A stretch of DNA of 64,000 nucleotides, from assembly GCA_964035545.1 (NCBI GenBank), contig OZ037769.1, positions 11,167,133-11,231,132 on the forward strand, in the 5' to 3' direction. The first letter of the stretch is position 1; each line of letters starts with the position of its first letter. Below, in pieces: positions 21,595 through 46,680 of this stretch. The position numbers and the translations under genes were made by a program. Source of the DNA: Bugula neritina. Taxonomy: Eukaryota; Bryozoa; Gymnolaemata; Cheilostomatida; Bugulidae. The notes under the pieces are model-generated. The model searched no databases, was not told where the DNA came from, and saw only the letters and a list, made by a program, of their open reading frames with translations.

Positions 21595-22335
21595 ATATTT
21601 AATCTTATCACCGGTTACATTCCAAGAAATTGCCTCCATATTCCCTCCACAACTTCTCTTTTATTGGTTCTTTTTAGATCCTGTATGCTCTGCACCTTCA
21701 TAGACAGCCATATTATTATATATAATATTATATATAATAATATATATAATAATATATATAATATTATATATAATATTATATATAATATTATATATAATAA
21801 TATATTTGAAACTTGTGAAATATATGAAACCGTCAAGTTGAAACAAGTGTCCCCATTTAGTTGTAATTGCATTGACTAAACTGAAACGAGTTGAGATATT
21901 TTTGTAATATGGCTTATAAATACATTACCTTGCTTGAATGCTTAACAACTTGTCGGTTTCATATATTTCAAGTTTCAAATATTAGTTTTAGTCTATGGCT
22001 ATTTCATGCCATGGCGTTGCTGTAGCATAATTATGTTGTTAAAGCTGTGAAAGTTCATTTGATAGAAGATTCTAGTCAGTTTCCTTCAACCTGGACATCA
22101 TAAATTCATTATAAATGTAAAAAAGATGGGGGTGACTGTACTTACATATGGCAAGTATGTGGTATTGGGTTGGTCACATGACCTGTCTGGTATATGTATT
22201 ATTATTATATATATGGCTGTCTATAGAGGTGCAGGGCATACAGGATCTAAAAAAAACCAATGAAAAGGAAGTTGTGGGGGGAATATGGAGGCAATTTCTT
22301 GGAACTGTAACCAGTGATAAGATAAAATTATAAAA
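21595..22335. repeat. Large foldback: inverted repeat with about 125-bp arms
   Basis: The left arm (about 21599-21725) and right arm (about 22196-22332) are inverse complements at roughly 90 percent by eye (for example TTGCCTCCATATTCCCTCC versus GGGAATATGGAGGCAA, and GATCCTGTATGCTCTGCACC versus GGTGCAGGGCATACAGGATC). An inner pair repeats the pattern (ATATATGAAACCGTCAAGTT at 21820-21840 versus AACTTGTCGGTTTCATATAT at 21947-21967). The spacer includes an AT palindromic run. Confidence 0.8.
21717..21806. repeat. TATATAATATTA palindromic simple repeat
   Basis: About 90 bases of TATATAATA and TATATAATATTA units, directly beside the left foldback arm. Confidence 0.9.
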
Positions 22336-24173
22336 CCATACTTAGCTAAAAATACGTTCCCGCTGTTAGTAATGAGGGTGGAAAATTATTTACCTTGTAA
22401 GTACATATCTGTTTATAATTTAGGAAACAAGGCTAACATCTGTTATCTCAACCAGTCTCAGCGAAGTGTACTATATGCAATTCAATTTGGCTACTCCTAC
22501 CTTACACACCATATTATAGTAGACACACCATATAGTAGACTCTATAATATATCTAATTTTTGGATCCGGAAACTGCAGCTCTCCACACAGTATAAACCGT
22601 CTTTTATTATATATCAACACCGAAGCAGCTAACTTGGTAAGTCTAAGATATGATGATTATTAAAACAAGAATTGCTTTGGGTCAATACTTCGTTCATAAA
22701 CAGTGTTTATTCTATGGTCAACCACTTTTTATATATGAATTTGGCTACAAGAATATACTTGTTATATAATTATTGTTATTTTATGCCAGGTTTTACTGCT
22801 AATAACTAATCTACCAATCTAAAAATAGTAACTGCAGATGGTAACAAAGAATAATATGTATGCGAAATGATTGGTTTTCATAAATTTTAACAACTTTTTC
22901 AATAGTAATTTTAGTAATGCTGTTTGGGTAATTGTTTTATTTGCTTTAAATTTAGTTTAGCAAGAATTTTTGCCAAGTTGAAATAAAGTTACACTTTTAT
23001 GTTAAACTTTAATTTATTTTCAAAGTCTTTTTCTGCTATGCAAATTGTCTTGTATAGTAAAATAGTATAAAGTGCTTAGTAAAGTACTATAAAGTATGTA
23101 ATGAAGAGCTATAGAGCTGTAAAGTGATAAAAGGGGGGCTCAATGCTGGTACACAGAGTCGAAAGTCTTGAACAATAATTGACTTCATGATCATTATTTG
23201 TCTTCTCTTTACACACATTTAATTTTATTACTATTTAAAATAATCTACTACTTTATTGCATTTATAAAGTCAAAAAAAATGAAACTAGATCCCTGTATTT
23301 CAGAAAGATCTGATTAGATCAGGTTATGCTATTAAGGATACTTCCTATTTACTGTATATGAAGCTATATTATATAATAAATGTGTCCCCTTCTGGATTAA
23401 GTACTATTTGAGATTGAATTGCTCACATGCTCTTGAAAAGATAAGAAGAAAAAAGTTCCTTCAATCTATTTATAAAATGACATGCGTCACAAAATGTCCT
23501 ACATTTTTATCTGGTGTTGGCTTTAAAGAGCAAACAAAGAGTAGCGTTTCTTGTAAGAAGTGACCTGATGCAGTGTTGAGATGCAGAAAATATTTTTGTA
23601 ATTGGCTGTTTGTCTTTTACCCCAAAACAATATGCTCACATTATTGCAAAGAACCAGTAGCTTTACATAATATGTAGTTTATACAAGTAGTAAAAAAGTT
23701 TACAAGTGGAAAAATATCCCTGCTAGTTTATGATATTTTATAGTTTTTTTTTATCAGTTCATACCTTTTTCCTACTTTAATTTGACCGGCCTAGTTTCAA
23801 CAGCTTCTCTGATTTCATTTCTACATTATATAAAAATGTGTAGCTAGCGTAATTTTATTGTTTGCTATCTACTGATTTAAGTGTTTATCTTTTATGAACA
23901 AGCATACAGTAAAAACTTATGATGAGGACAATATTTAAACAGCAATAACCAGCCGACTATTATGGCTCAGACTGACTATTATATAGGGTGCTTACCGCTA
24001 ATTTTTTTACACACCAGACAGATTTCTTTGACCAATTTTTTCAAACTTCCTGCTCATATAGGTACAGGCTAAATGATATTGCATGCAACTCACCAACTCT
24101 CTGCCAGTTATTACAAAACTATTAAATCTTGCAGATATACTGCCAAAGCGGCAGCAGTGTCAGCCAAGTGACA

Positions 24174-36752
<12,579 letters not shown>

Positions 36753-38718
36753 TTCATGTTATTTGAGTGATATGAACCCCGTCCCAATATATTAAACTGG
36801 TCCCAATGAAACTTATAACGTACGTATCATATTTATTTTATTTAATATGTGCGAACAAGTTATAACCTACACTTAGTACTAGTGCTTTTATGCAATTTTA
36901 TTACATGCTTATAATATTATGTATAGTATTCGAAAATAGTGCTAGAACTTTTGGCAATTTTTTTTCTCTTAAATGATTCTAATTGCTACTAGAATGGCTA
37001 CGGTAGCTATGCAAGTAATGGATTTTTCATTCAGCGCATGGGGACAGTGTCAATGGAATGACATCACAACCATAAATAAGTTAATATTGACATTTCGAAG
37101 AAAAGTAAAACTATTATGTATCATATTTGTTGGTTCCATTAATGTAGCAATTTGTTAACATGCAAATGTTTTATAAAAAAGCTGTGGGAAAATGTATGCT
37201 GTTGAAATAAACAGTGCTTCCAAATGTCCCCTCAACACCAAAGCACATTGACAAAAGTAAAGAAAATTTTGCAAATAATAAGCTTTGCTGCATATATATA
37301 TTATTTTTGTTTTGTTTTCATAAAAAAATATGCTAAAAGTTATTAATTTACAATCATTCGCTAATCTTAAGCATACTCATGAAAGCAATAGTTATACATA
37401 TTCACATTATTCTCATCTTCAAGCAGAAAAAGAACTTGGAAGTTGTGAAATGACATAAATTGATCAAGTTATGCCTACCTCAATGTGTACTTATTTGAAT
37501 ATATATGCATGTAAATGGGAGCCTACACTATTAACATAGTTTCTGTTACATAAACATTTATTTTCAGTAGAGTCTAATCTTATATAATACTATATAATAT
37601 TATTTGTAGAATAAATAAAATGGTTATGCTTGGACACGAAACATTGCCAATAAACTGAAAACTCTCAACTCTACAGTCCCTGCATAGCTTTTTTGGGAAT
37701 TCTTCAGTTATGAATAGAAGCTAAAGCTTTGCTGTTTTACCAGAACTATATTCTAATTTTCAAAAAAAAAGAAAACTAATGTGCATTAAATTTAAATTAT
37801 CATAGACTGAGTTGGTATAAGTCGTATATTTGATGCTATTTGATTGTAGCAGCCTGTGTAAATGCCTGTTATAGATTTTATTCACTTTCTGGCATATATA
37901 ATGTATTTAAGATAATTTGACTTGAGAGCTGGTTGGGCTAATTATGTGAGGTATTGCTGATCTGGTTTCGCATTCTACAATCTGTAACAATTGCCAACGA
38001 TATGGTGATTTTGCCCGAGATATGCTGCAGCACACACTACTTTACTACAAGCAAATTATGGAGCTTACTATTATACCCTCAAGCAGAGAAATGACAACTC
38101 CCGAGTAACGTACTCTGCAAAAATTAGTGTATAATTTTTATCTTTGGTATTTTATATTGATCTCTGTTTTGTGATGCAATATGTAATATCTTTTTATATA
38201 GTTATTAGTTCTTGCAACTACCTAGTTTTTTTTTATTGCTATTTTGAATCATACCTTATATTGCATAATTGCGTATGCATTTTCAAAAGGCCATTAGGTT
38301 AGATCAAATAGTTGCTATTGTGCAATTAAAATTTGTAAAGTTATTGCAAAGAACGAATTATAATACAAATACAAAATTCTATGATGCTGCATGGCCACAT
38401 TCTTTTGTTTAAGACATAATAACTATAAACAAATAATTTAAAAAAATAAAAAATTGTTGAAGCAAAACTGTATGTATAAGATTTTTCAAGTTGGCCTATG
38501 CAACCCCTGAACTAAATGCATGTTAGCATAATAAAAATTGATACTGAGCAGCTTTTAACCACAATAATCTTTATGCCATCATAACAGATTTTACTAAATA
38601 ACAATTTTCATACATGTTGTAAACATGGCAGCAATAGAATACAATATGCAAATGTCAAGGTTGAAAGAGGAAGACTTGAGTGATAATAATAATTGTTTTT
38701 TAATAAAAATGTTCAAGT
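36753..38718. other. STAT 3' UTR and convergent intergenic region
   Basis: Apart from the possible alternative exon, no coding signal. An AATAAA at 37206-37211 is a candidate STAT polyadenylation signal. The MATCAP-like gene ends from the other side at 38719, so the two genes are tail to tail. Confidence 0.5.
36993..37158 (+). other. Possible alternative 3' exon of STAT
   Basis: Preceded by an acceptor-like ATTGCTACTAG at 36982-36992. Spliced from GG|GTATGC at 36727 (phase 2) it would add about 55 residues ending at 37158. Spliced from TGT|GTGAAG at 36713/36714 (phase 0) it would add a Gly/Ser-rich 22-residue tail (starts NGYGSYASNG) ending at the TGA 37059-37061. Neither can be preferred without RNA. 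Confidence 0.3.
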
Positions 38719-41700
38719 TTAGAAGAGTGCAGACAACTCTTCATCTGTCAGGCCATTGCATATCATAATTCTTTCTAGATTGCGTAGATATTGTTCTCTA
38801 TCTAACAGGAAGCCGGGTATTCTAGTGCCGGAATACACAGCCCTGTCTAGTAGCTTGTCAACATCCCTGAGCGATACTTTGCCTAGTCTGTATAAATTCT
38901 CAAAGTCAATCTCTTTGCGCCGACACAGAATTTCTAAGATTCCTGGCAAATACATCTGGTCTTTAGGAAAGCAACCTGTAAGAAGTGCATTCAATGCACA
39001 TAATGGGTTACTTTGATTGACTAATTGATTTATTACATATCACAGACATGAAAACATGTTGCGAAGTTCAGTGTAAATAGTGGCCATAAGAAGTAGAAAT
39101 GAACAAAATTGGAAAAAGAACTTTGGTTTGCAAAGTTTAATGAAGTTGTAGAAGAAACAGTTAGATCAGCTTCTTTTTTAGTCTCCATGTGTCAAAAGCT
39201 ACCATGATTATGCTAATGGAAATGATTAATTTATGGTTGCAGTTTTCATAAACTTATGGTTGTAGTTTCATTGATGCAACTGTTTCCAAACACTGAATGA
39301 AAAATCCATTCGCATAGTGGAAAGCTTGGAAACTACCTGCTCCATGTTACATGATTTTGAAAAATAAACATGGCTCTGATTGCGACCTTTGCCCTGTGAC
39401 TGACCTGGCTGACTCGTGTCTGTTTGGCCTCGTTTAGCTCGCATTAAGTAGCTCCATCTGGCATCTGGAGTATCAATGTACTTCTTCAAACACTCATAGG
39501 TCTGCAAAATAAGTCAACATCCTGTGTGTGCTATCAGTTAATAATGAATAATATATGAATCACACAGTATATTATAGTATGAGTAGCTAGTATAACATAA
39601 TATTATAGTATTGTACTGCAGTATATTATAGTATGAGTAGCTAGTATAACATAATATTATAGTATTGTACTGCAGTATATTATAGTATGAGTAGCTAGTA
39701 TAACATAATATTATAGTATTGTACTGCAGTATATTATAGTATGAGTAGCTAATATAACATAATATTATAGTATTGTAGTATATTATATTATAGTATGAGT
39801 AGGTAGGGTAACATAATATTATACTATTGTAGTATATTATATTATATAGTATGAGTAGCTAGTATAACATACATAATATAGTATTATACTGTAGTATATT
39901 ATATTATAGCATGAGTAGTTAGTATCAAGCTGGTATCACCAATATAAACTAATCACATATCAAATTTATCAACACTTGACATACAAAGTTACTTCTAAAA
40001 TAGGGTTTTGAAAGGAAAACGGTGTAAAACATTTTTATAACTTGCATTGCCAGTTGTCTTGATACAAATTGTATTTCTTAAACATACAAATTCATTTTAA
40101 AAATAAAATCCCGTTCTGAAGTTTTAACAACTTTACTTTTACAGTATTTCAAGTTGCAAACAGTATTTTGACAAAACCCAGCTTATATAATAACCAGTCT
40201 AAGTATAGGTTTACACATTTATAATTCTTAGTCAAAAAACAAGTTTTTACTAGCCTAGGTTACTTTGCTCAAATCACTTTCTCATATATTTTCAATAACA
40301 AGTCCAAAAAGACCAAATGGTTTTAGGTAAATCCAAGGGCATCTAGCCATTTCAAACTGTAGGTAATTTAAAACCTATTCTGTTAATGAAGAAACATGAT
40401 ATGTTGCTATTTACCTGCGAGAAAGACATTTGCGAGGCTAAATACACAGTAATATACATGAGCGCTGACTTGATGAGCACAGGCTGCTCTCTATCGATGT
40501 GAGTGTTCAAGGATGCCAGACCTTCCTCCGTGGGGTTGGCTGGCAACATGCCAAACTTCTTTCTCACCTTCTTAGAGCTCCACTTTTGTTTTCGATTATT
40601 ATATGCTCGTAGATAGTGTGTACCTAAATATCATAACAACTTTAGCAGGTAATTTCTGTTGGAAAGTTCATTTCTAAAAGGAGAGAAATATGAACTTAAA
40701 AGGAATTTTTGTAAAAATACTACAAATATTGCATGGTTAAAAGTGACTGGCTTGATGCAAATTTCAAGTTTCTAAGGTGTATATTAAGTTATTAGAAAAG
40801 TTTAAGCCATATTTAATAATGAAAAAGATTTTCACTAGCATTGAATGCCTTGTGGTGTTTGGCAAACTGATCAGGTATGATTAACTGCATTGATTGACTT
40901 GCACTTGAACATTGACGTTCAAGTTGATTAACCATTGATTCGACTTGGACCCAGCTCTGTATTTCACTCCACAGGTATGATTACAACACCTATTTCATGA
41001 TTCAGCATGCCACTGATCCAGTTTCTGTGAGTTGTGCCTTCTTTAATGTTGATAGTCGGTTTCCCTCCAACTCTGCTCATTGAAGCATTTGATAGAATAT
41101 GTTGTGTGATGTTAATCTAGAAAGTGAAATTAGAATCAAAATTACATCTCATAAAATGCAATGATGAAGGTTATATTATTTGTAATACTTGAAACTATTT
41201 CCAAGAAAAAAGTAATGCTGCTTAAAGTTACAAATTGCTTTTTCAAGCAATTCCTGTCGACTGATTTCAAAACTAACTTCCAAAATATATTATTTTGATG
41301 CGCTGCCGCAATTACATCAGGCAACTGCAAAAATATTCAGTTGATGCAAAACACAATGTGCTGCCAGATTCATTCTGAATGTCATTATATTGAAAACAGC
41401 AATGAATAACAATGACAAGCAACACAGAATAATTCATACACAAACAACAAAAATAAGCATCGTGAGTGATGTGTAATATTATATAGAAATGTATTACATT
41501 TTGCATGTAATTTATTAATGCTGAAAAGGATGTAAACATGAATAGATCGCAGTAACTAATTCATGCTTGATTATGACCAATATTTTCATACTATCAAGTA
41601 TTCTCAATAATTATAGCTTATTGAAACGCTGCAAATTTGTCCTACAAAGTAACAATAGTAATTTTTGAAGAACATAAACATCAATAATTAGTTTCATAAA

Positions 41701-43245
41701 TCTGAGGTTACGAACTTTCAAAATTACAACTTATTGATCCATAAAGAGCTAGTTTATTATTAAAACCTTACTTCTAGTAATATATTAATTATATAATATA
41801 TATTCATGAATCTAATTGACGCTTATCTTAAAATGAAAGCTGATTGTTTAAATTGTCTCAGCTGAAGCAAGTAATTATTTTTTGTGGAATATGATCTAGA
41901 TTCTAGATTATAACGCATCTCTAATGTAAAAATTCCCACCTATAAAGTGATGCTCTCAATAAATTGTGTTATTTAGAGATGGTATAACCACTAGGTGGTA
42001 ACCAGGTCATACATATCTGCCAAAAGTTGAGATCATGATTATTGCTCCCTCTATTACTAACAACTGAGTGGCATAATATATTCTATCAGAACATTAAACA
42101 CTTACATATACTAAGTCAGCAGAAATATTTAAACTACAAAAAAGTTAGAGTCTTTCCAAATTGAATCATTTGCATGACCCTTAAAACCTAACTGGAATAA
42201 CCATGATACCTACATTTCTAGCATAAACAAGTTTTTGCTGACAAAGTTTGTGTATTTAATAGGAATGCAATTTACAAATTTACAAGTCTCGCAGATAAAA
42301 CATGTTTCTGTGCATAAATACACAACTTTTAACCGGTTCAGCCAATCAGAATGCAGAAAAACTGTGAAAATCATCTGATTGTTTAAAAGTTCGAAACATG
42401 CAACACATGCTATGTTTTGGTAATGCCAGTATTTTTAAAAGAAATGTGACGGTGTAAAACAATCATGCTTTCACAAAAACCTCCAAACATGGCCAAGCTT
42501 TTACTAACAATTATAATTTATATTGACTAGCTACTATATATAATCATGAGAATAAGAAGAGTGTTAACTAAGCAGAAATTAAACAATATACAAGATACAA
42601 AACTTGCCTGAACCTCATAACCCAGGCCTTCATATTGTAAATACTTTCTAACAGATTTCCGAACTTCTTCACTGGTCATAATCTCCCCACCACTAACTTT
42701 CTCCCATCTTGAGTAAGTTCCAAAGATTTTTAATGCGTTTTCCAAAATCTTATAAGCCTATGACAGGGAATGACACAATTTAATACTTTCTATAAAAATT
42801 GGGCCTAACTTGAATTAAAAACGGTATTATAGATACTTTGGGCAACTTCATAACTAAAATATATAATAAAAAGCACAATATGAGCAGACAATATTCTTAA
42901 AGCAATAACTGAATAATTAGTTTGAAAATAACTGGAATTAGTGTAGACTATGCCAATTCAAATTACCTGCTCTAAATACTTGGTTGATGGTTCACCATAG
43001 CGGGTCACTTTGTCAGTTTCAACTCCATTACTGTAAATAAACTGAGGATTGTACTTCCCTCTGCATTTGAAAAACTTTTCCTTTTCATTTTCAAGGTTCA
43101 AAGGTCTCACTGCAACCAATAGGGGTAGAGATTGTTTCTTCTTAGACCTTCTTAGACTAGCAGAGCAGCTTTTACCAGCAGATGGCGAGCTAGAAGTTCT
43201 AATAGTCACAGGAGACAATTTTGGCCTTTGACAAAGGGAGCTCAT
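38719..43245 (-). CDS. MATCAP-like: Microtubule-associated tyrosine carboxypeptidase, MATCAP/KIAA0895 family (6 exons, 372 aa)
   Basis: Exons on the minus strand: 43245-42967, 42757-42608, 41116-40990, 40623-40415, 39501-39405, 38975-38719; sum 1119 nt, phases agree. The family metallopeptidase centre is complete. HEIGTHYLR spans the exon 3/4 junction (H183, E184, H188; an HExxxH zinc motif) and PANPTEEGLASL follows with the third ligand candidate E218/E219. Other family hallmarks: LSNASMSRVGGK, YLMRAKRGQTDTS, FPKDQMYLPGIL, IDFENLYRLGKVS and a C-terminus ending TDEELSALF. Established role of the family: removal of the C-terminal tyrosine of alpha-tubulin on microtubules (detyrosination). The N-terminal about 60 residues are basic/Ser-rich, and the protein is shorter than the vertebrate members as I recall them. 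The ATG at 43245 is the first in frame after an upstream stop. Exon 2 ends in a GC donor (CAG|GCAAGT). Confidence 0.92.
39562..39925. repeat. 54-bp tandem repeat, about 6 to 7 copies
   Basis: Unit resembles ACTGCAGTATATTATAGTAT, then GAGTAGCTAGTATAACATAA. The copies are cleanest at the left, and decay and shorten to the right. Intron 4 of the MATCAP-like gene. Confidence 0.9.
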
Positions 43246-44029
43246 ATCCAGCACTTTGCTACATCAGCTTTCATCAAGACTATCTAAAGCATATGATGTC
43301 ATAATATATATAACATAACACTACAAACATTTAATACATTAAAAACATAAACATAAAAAATAAATCTACTTACAGCTCTAACAAAAACTTTGTGCTAGCC
43401 AATTGACTAGTAATTGCCAAAAATTCAGATGCTATCAAATATTGCAATGGCCAACTTTGTAAGCAATGGACAGAAATTTCAAATTTTCTGCTGTTTTTTA
43501 TCGTTAACTTATGTAATTTTTCATAACTATAGGGTGATTATTATTTAATTTTTCTCTTATCATGTAACATTGTACAACTAGCTGTAATTGTGCTACCCTT
43601 GCCATATATTTGTTTTTGAAACCATATGGTACCTACAAGTACATTGTCCATAACTACATGAGCTGTTTAACCATTTTCTGGTTTATATAAAGTTGTGTTT
43701 CCAAATAGTCTGTTAGGCCTCTCAGTGGCAGAGAAGTATAAAACTATCCCTTCATAATTACCATTACAAAAAATGAAAAATGCTAATCGCTAACATCAAT
43801 ATAGTATGATTACAGCACGTAACTCACCTCATAAAAATTAGAACACTCTGCTAACACAGGTCTACAAGCGCAAAATTATGAGTGCCTCTTATGTTGTTTT
43901 TGTTTGGATTTATCATGTGTTGAAATGTATCTATTCTAGCATGTAGCTAAGTTTGTATATTTTAATTGTAATGCAAAGGGGTTTTAGCACATAGCTAAGC
44001 TGAGTTTGTGTTATGAGGTGGTATCCTCA
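43246..44029. other. Upstream region of the MATCAP-like gene
   Basis: AT-rich, no exon seen. It should contain the 5' UTR and promoter of the minus-strand gene on its left side, and on its right the 3' UTR of the truncated LINE. Confidence 0.5.
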
Positions 44030-44745
44030 AATATCTAATGCTTCGAGGGAGAAAACTGTCGTGAAAGGTCTGTGAGGATGCAGAAATTGATGTTGGTTCC
44101 CCTCTCTAAGCAGATCGAGTGTTTATTGACCGATTTGAATTTAATAGTGCATCATTAGCAGATGAAAGCGTTTCATGGTGCTCTTCATCCGAGAGTATTC
44201 TCATTAACAAAGTTATTCTGTGGTCTCTTTGTCGGCCCGCAAGAGTTTTAAGCTGCAATTCAGTTCAAGCGCCGCTGATGCTACACCTTCCTTTGAAGTT
44301 AGCAATAAACCTGATGGCTTGATTTTGAGCATGTTCAATTTCCTTACAGGCACGATTGTTAGTCAGATCCCACAACACATCTGCATACTCAAGGATAGGT
44401 CTACATGGACTAAGGTATGCAATAAATTTTGCCTTCATGGGTGCATTGTAGATCGTATGCTTGATACAGCCAAGTATTTTGCTTGCATTGTTGACTTTAG
44501 ATGTGTCTGTCAAACTTTAGGTTAGACTGCATGATTACACCAAGATATTTGGCTTCTTTAATTGTTCTAAGAGTGGTGTCACTAAGTGAATATAGATGGG
44601 AGGTGTCATCAGTTTTACCAAATATAATCACTTCGCACTTATCGGTATTAAATGGCATTTTCCATTTAAGTGACCAGTTATAAAGTGAGTTTAGGTCTCT
44701 CTGAAAGGCTTGCTGTTGTATTTTGTTGTTAATAATAAACATAAT
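44030..44745 (-). pseudogene. 5'-truncated LINE: C-terminal end of reverse transcriptase
   Basis: Minus-strand reading frames resemble the last third of the ORF2 product encoded at 47302-49401: LYNWSLKWKMPF and YLGVIMQSNLKFDRHI (44742-44497), then ILGCIKHTIYNAP, CRPILEYADVLWD and QAIRFIANFKGR (44513-44265), then traces down to SFLPRSIR at about 44035. A frameshift separates the first two blocks near 44500 and a stop lies in the distal part. The YADD catalytic region is absent, so this is a dead 5' truncation. It diverges clearly from the neighbour, so it is an older or sister-family copy. Confidence 0.85.
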
Positions 44746-46159
44746 TGAATTTTATTGTAATTTATAATACTAACTATAACTTATAATCATTATAGCACAT
44801 AATGGTTAAAATGAATAATTATAATAATCGATAGCAATAGTAATTTTGGAACTAGCAGACTGTTACTGAAATTATACATAATGATATGTCTATGGACAAC
44901 TACAAGCATTAGCATTAGACTTAGTTTGTATGTAATCATATTGACAAAGATCAATTATGTTTGTGATTTCAATTAAGTTAACTGTAATAATCATAATGAT
45001 TTTATGGATTCTATAATGGTATTACTCGTATAAATATCAAATATAAAATTAATTTTGAGTATCAATAAGTATTAGTATAACTATAAGTATAAGTATACGT
45101 TTGAATATGATTGTAACTGTATGAGTGTAAGTTGAAACTGAAAGACAATAACGCATGCATTTAAAAATTCATTGTAGATAGGAAAATGATTAGCGCAATC
45201 TAATCAAGAATATTTGTCAAATAAAAATTCTAGAGATTTCCAGTCGTGAAAACTAACGAGGTGCAGCAAACAAATTGCTCTTGTGAAAAATGAAAGCCCC
45301 TTTTCCTTACTACGAATGTTTACTATAACAACGGAAAGACTGAGAATACATGGATGTACCATGACACTTTTGCATAGAGTTATCTCCCTCGGGTATTGGA
45401 TGTAAAATTGCATGTAAAGATAACTTTGCAACATTGTAACTTTGTAACTCAATAGGAACCATTACGATATTTCTATAATGATCACAAATAAGATTTAGAC
45501 TTATTGTTAGATTTCAAATAAATAACTTAAATTTGCATTAATAATATTAGTTATCTGCAATTGCCTATTAAGAGTAATTTACATTTTAAATAACATTTTT
45601 TACATTTTACAATTTATGAACAGCTAGCATTTGGAATCTTATACTCATGCTTTTGTTTCCGCAGAAATATGCCTCTAGATGGCGCTGTAATAACGACCCC
45701 ATTTGAAGTTAAGGACACAATTTCTACGGTACTCTGGAAGTGTATTGGCAATCACCACTATCACTGTTATTGGTGGCTCCGTTCAGAAAACTTAGTACTA
45801 TACTGATACTCTACAGTACGCTTATTACTATTAGTAACAAAAACAACTTTTGAAAGGACCTAACAGTAATAATATTACAATTTCATAATCATAATAATAC
45901 TAATAGATAATCATAACACTAATACTAATAGTAATACTAATACTAATAGTAATAGTAATACAGATTGAGATACTAGTAGTAGTAGTACACTAGTAGTAGT
46001 AGTAATACTAATAGTAATACTAATAATGTAATAGTAATACTAATACTAATAGTAATAGTCATACTATAACTATTACTATAAGTATAACTGTTAGTATTAC
46101 CATTAGCATTAGTATTACTATTAGTATTACAGTTACTATTACTATTAGTAATAGTAAGA
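44746..46159. other. Repeat-rich intergenic sequence left of the LINE
   Basis: AT-rich with many short TATAAG/TAATAG motifs, turning into a continuous ATTAGT/TACTAATA satellite from about 45830 to 46150. No coding sequence supported. Confidence 0.6.
45830..46150. repeat. TAATAGTAATAC irregular satellite at the LINE 5' end
   Basis: Runs of TAATAGTAATACTAATACTA and its complement, ending a few bases before the LINE ORF1 region. Confidence 0.85.
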
Positions 46160-46200
46160 ACATTGACAAGAATAAACAGATTGCAGCGGATGCAAAAACA

Positions 46201-46680
46201 TTGATAGAAAAGAGTCACCAACTGAGGGAAGAAGAAAGTAGGAAGAGCAACGCTATCGTTACCGGGGTCACTGAGAAAGATGGTAAAACAGCAATGGAGC
46301 AGGTACAAGAACTAATGAGAATGGAATGTTTTACCAAAACCAACTCACCAACTCAGGCTTTTAGGCTAGGAAAAAAAACAGAAAATGATGTACAAAAACG
46401 TCCAATCAAGGTGAGATTTGAGGATGAGCAATCAAAATGGGAGTTCGTTAAAAGGTTCAACAATCAAATACTGAGAGAACAAGGTATTTACTGCAGACTT
46501 GATGAAAGCAAAGAAATCCGAAATCAACAATTCCAGCTGAGAAAGGAAGTTAACAGGCTTAGAGAGGAAAATACATCTACAGCATATCGAGTGAGAGACA
46601 TGCATATACAAGAAAAGCAAGCCTCGGGGGAATGGAAAATAATGAAACAAGTCCGGCAAAAGAGAGTGACGGAATGCTGA
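46201..46680 (+). CDS. LINE ORF1 protein (159 aa or longer N-terminally)
   Basis: Begins MIEKSHQLREEESRKSNAIV. The middle has an RRM-like stretch (NAIVTGVTEK, PIKVRFEDEQ) and the C-terminal third is a charged coiled coil (RNQQFQLRKEVNRLREE). This resembles the nucleic-acid-binding ORF1 proteins of non-LTR elements. It overlaps the following endonuclease frame by 49 nt. The true start may lie upstream in the satellite, since no better ATG is seen. Confidence 0.7.
   Translation: MIEKSHQLREEESRKSNAIVTGVTEKDGKTAMEQVQELMRMECFTKTNSPTQAFRLGKKTENDVQKRPIKVRFEDEQSKWEFVKRFNNQILREQGIYCRLDESKEIRNQQFQLRKEVNRLREENTSTAYRVRDMHIQEKQASGEWKIMKQVRQKRVTEC

Larger units (their letters stand above)
19422..24173. 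other. Intergenic region between two divergent genes
   Basis: Separates the 5' ends of the PLAT-ankyrin gene (-) and STAT (+), so promoters and 5' UTR exons of both are expected here. At 24131-24134 a TTGCAG acceptor lies 39 bases before the STAT ATG, implying an upstream non-coding exon that I cannot place. Locally less AT-rich sequence at about 20180-20420 could be promoter material for the minus-strand gene. The rest holds a SINE fragment and a large foldback; no credible coding exon. Confidence 0.55.

Noticed and set aside
43246-43254. Start of the MATCAP-like protein at 43254
   Set aside because: The codon there is GTG; the first in-frame ATG is at 43245, with a stop shortly upstream.
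44119-44525. Plus-strand reading frames of 67 and 101 codons
   Set aside because: Antisense shadows of the truncated LINE.
45204-45452. 82-codon minus-strand reading frame between MATCAP and the LINE
   Set aside because: No recognisable motif or splice partner; likely chance.
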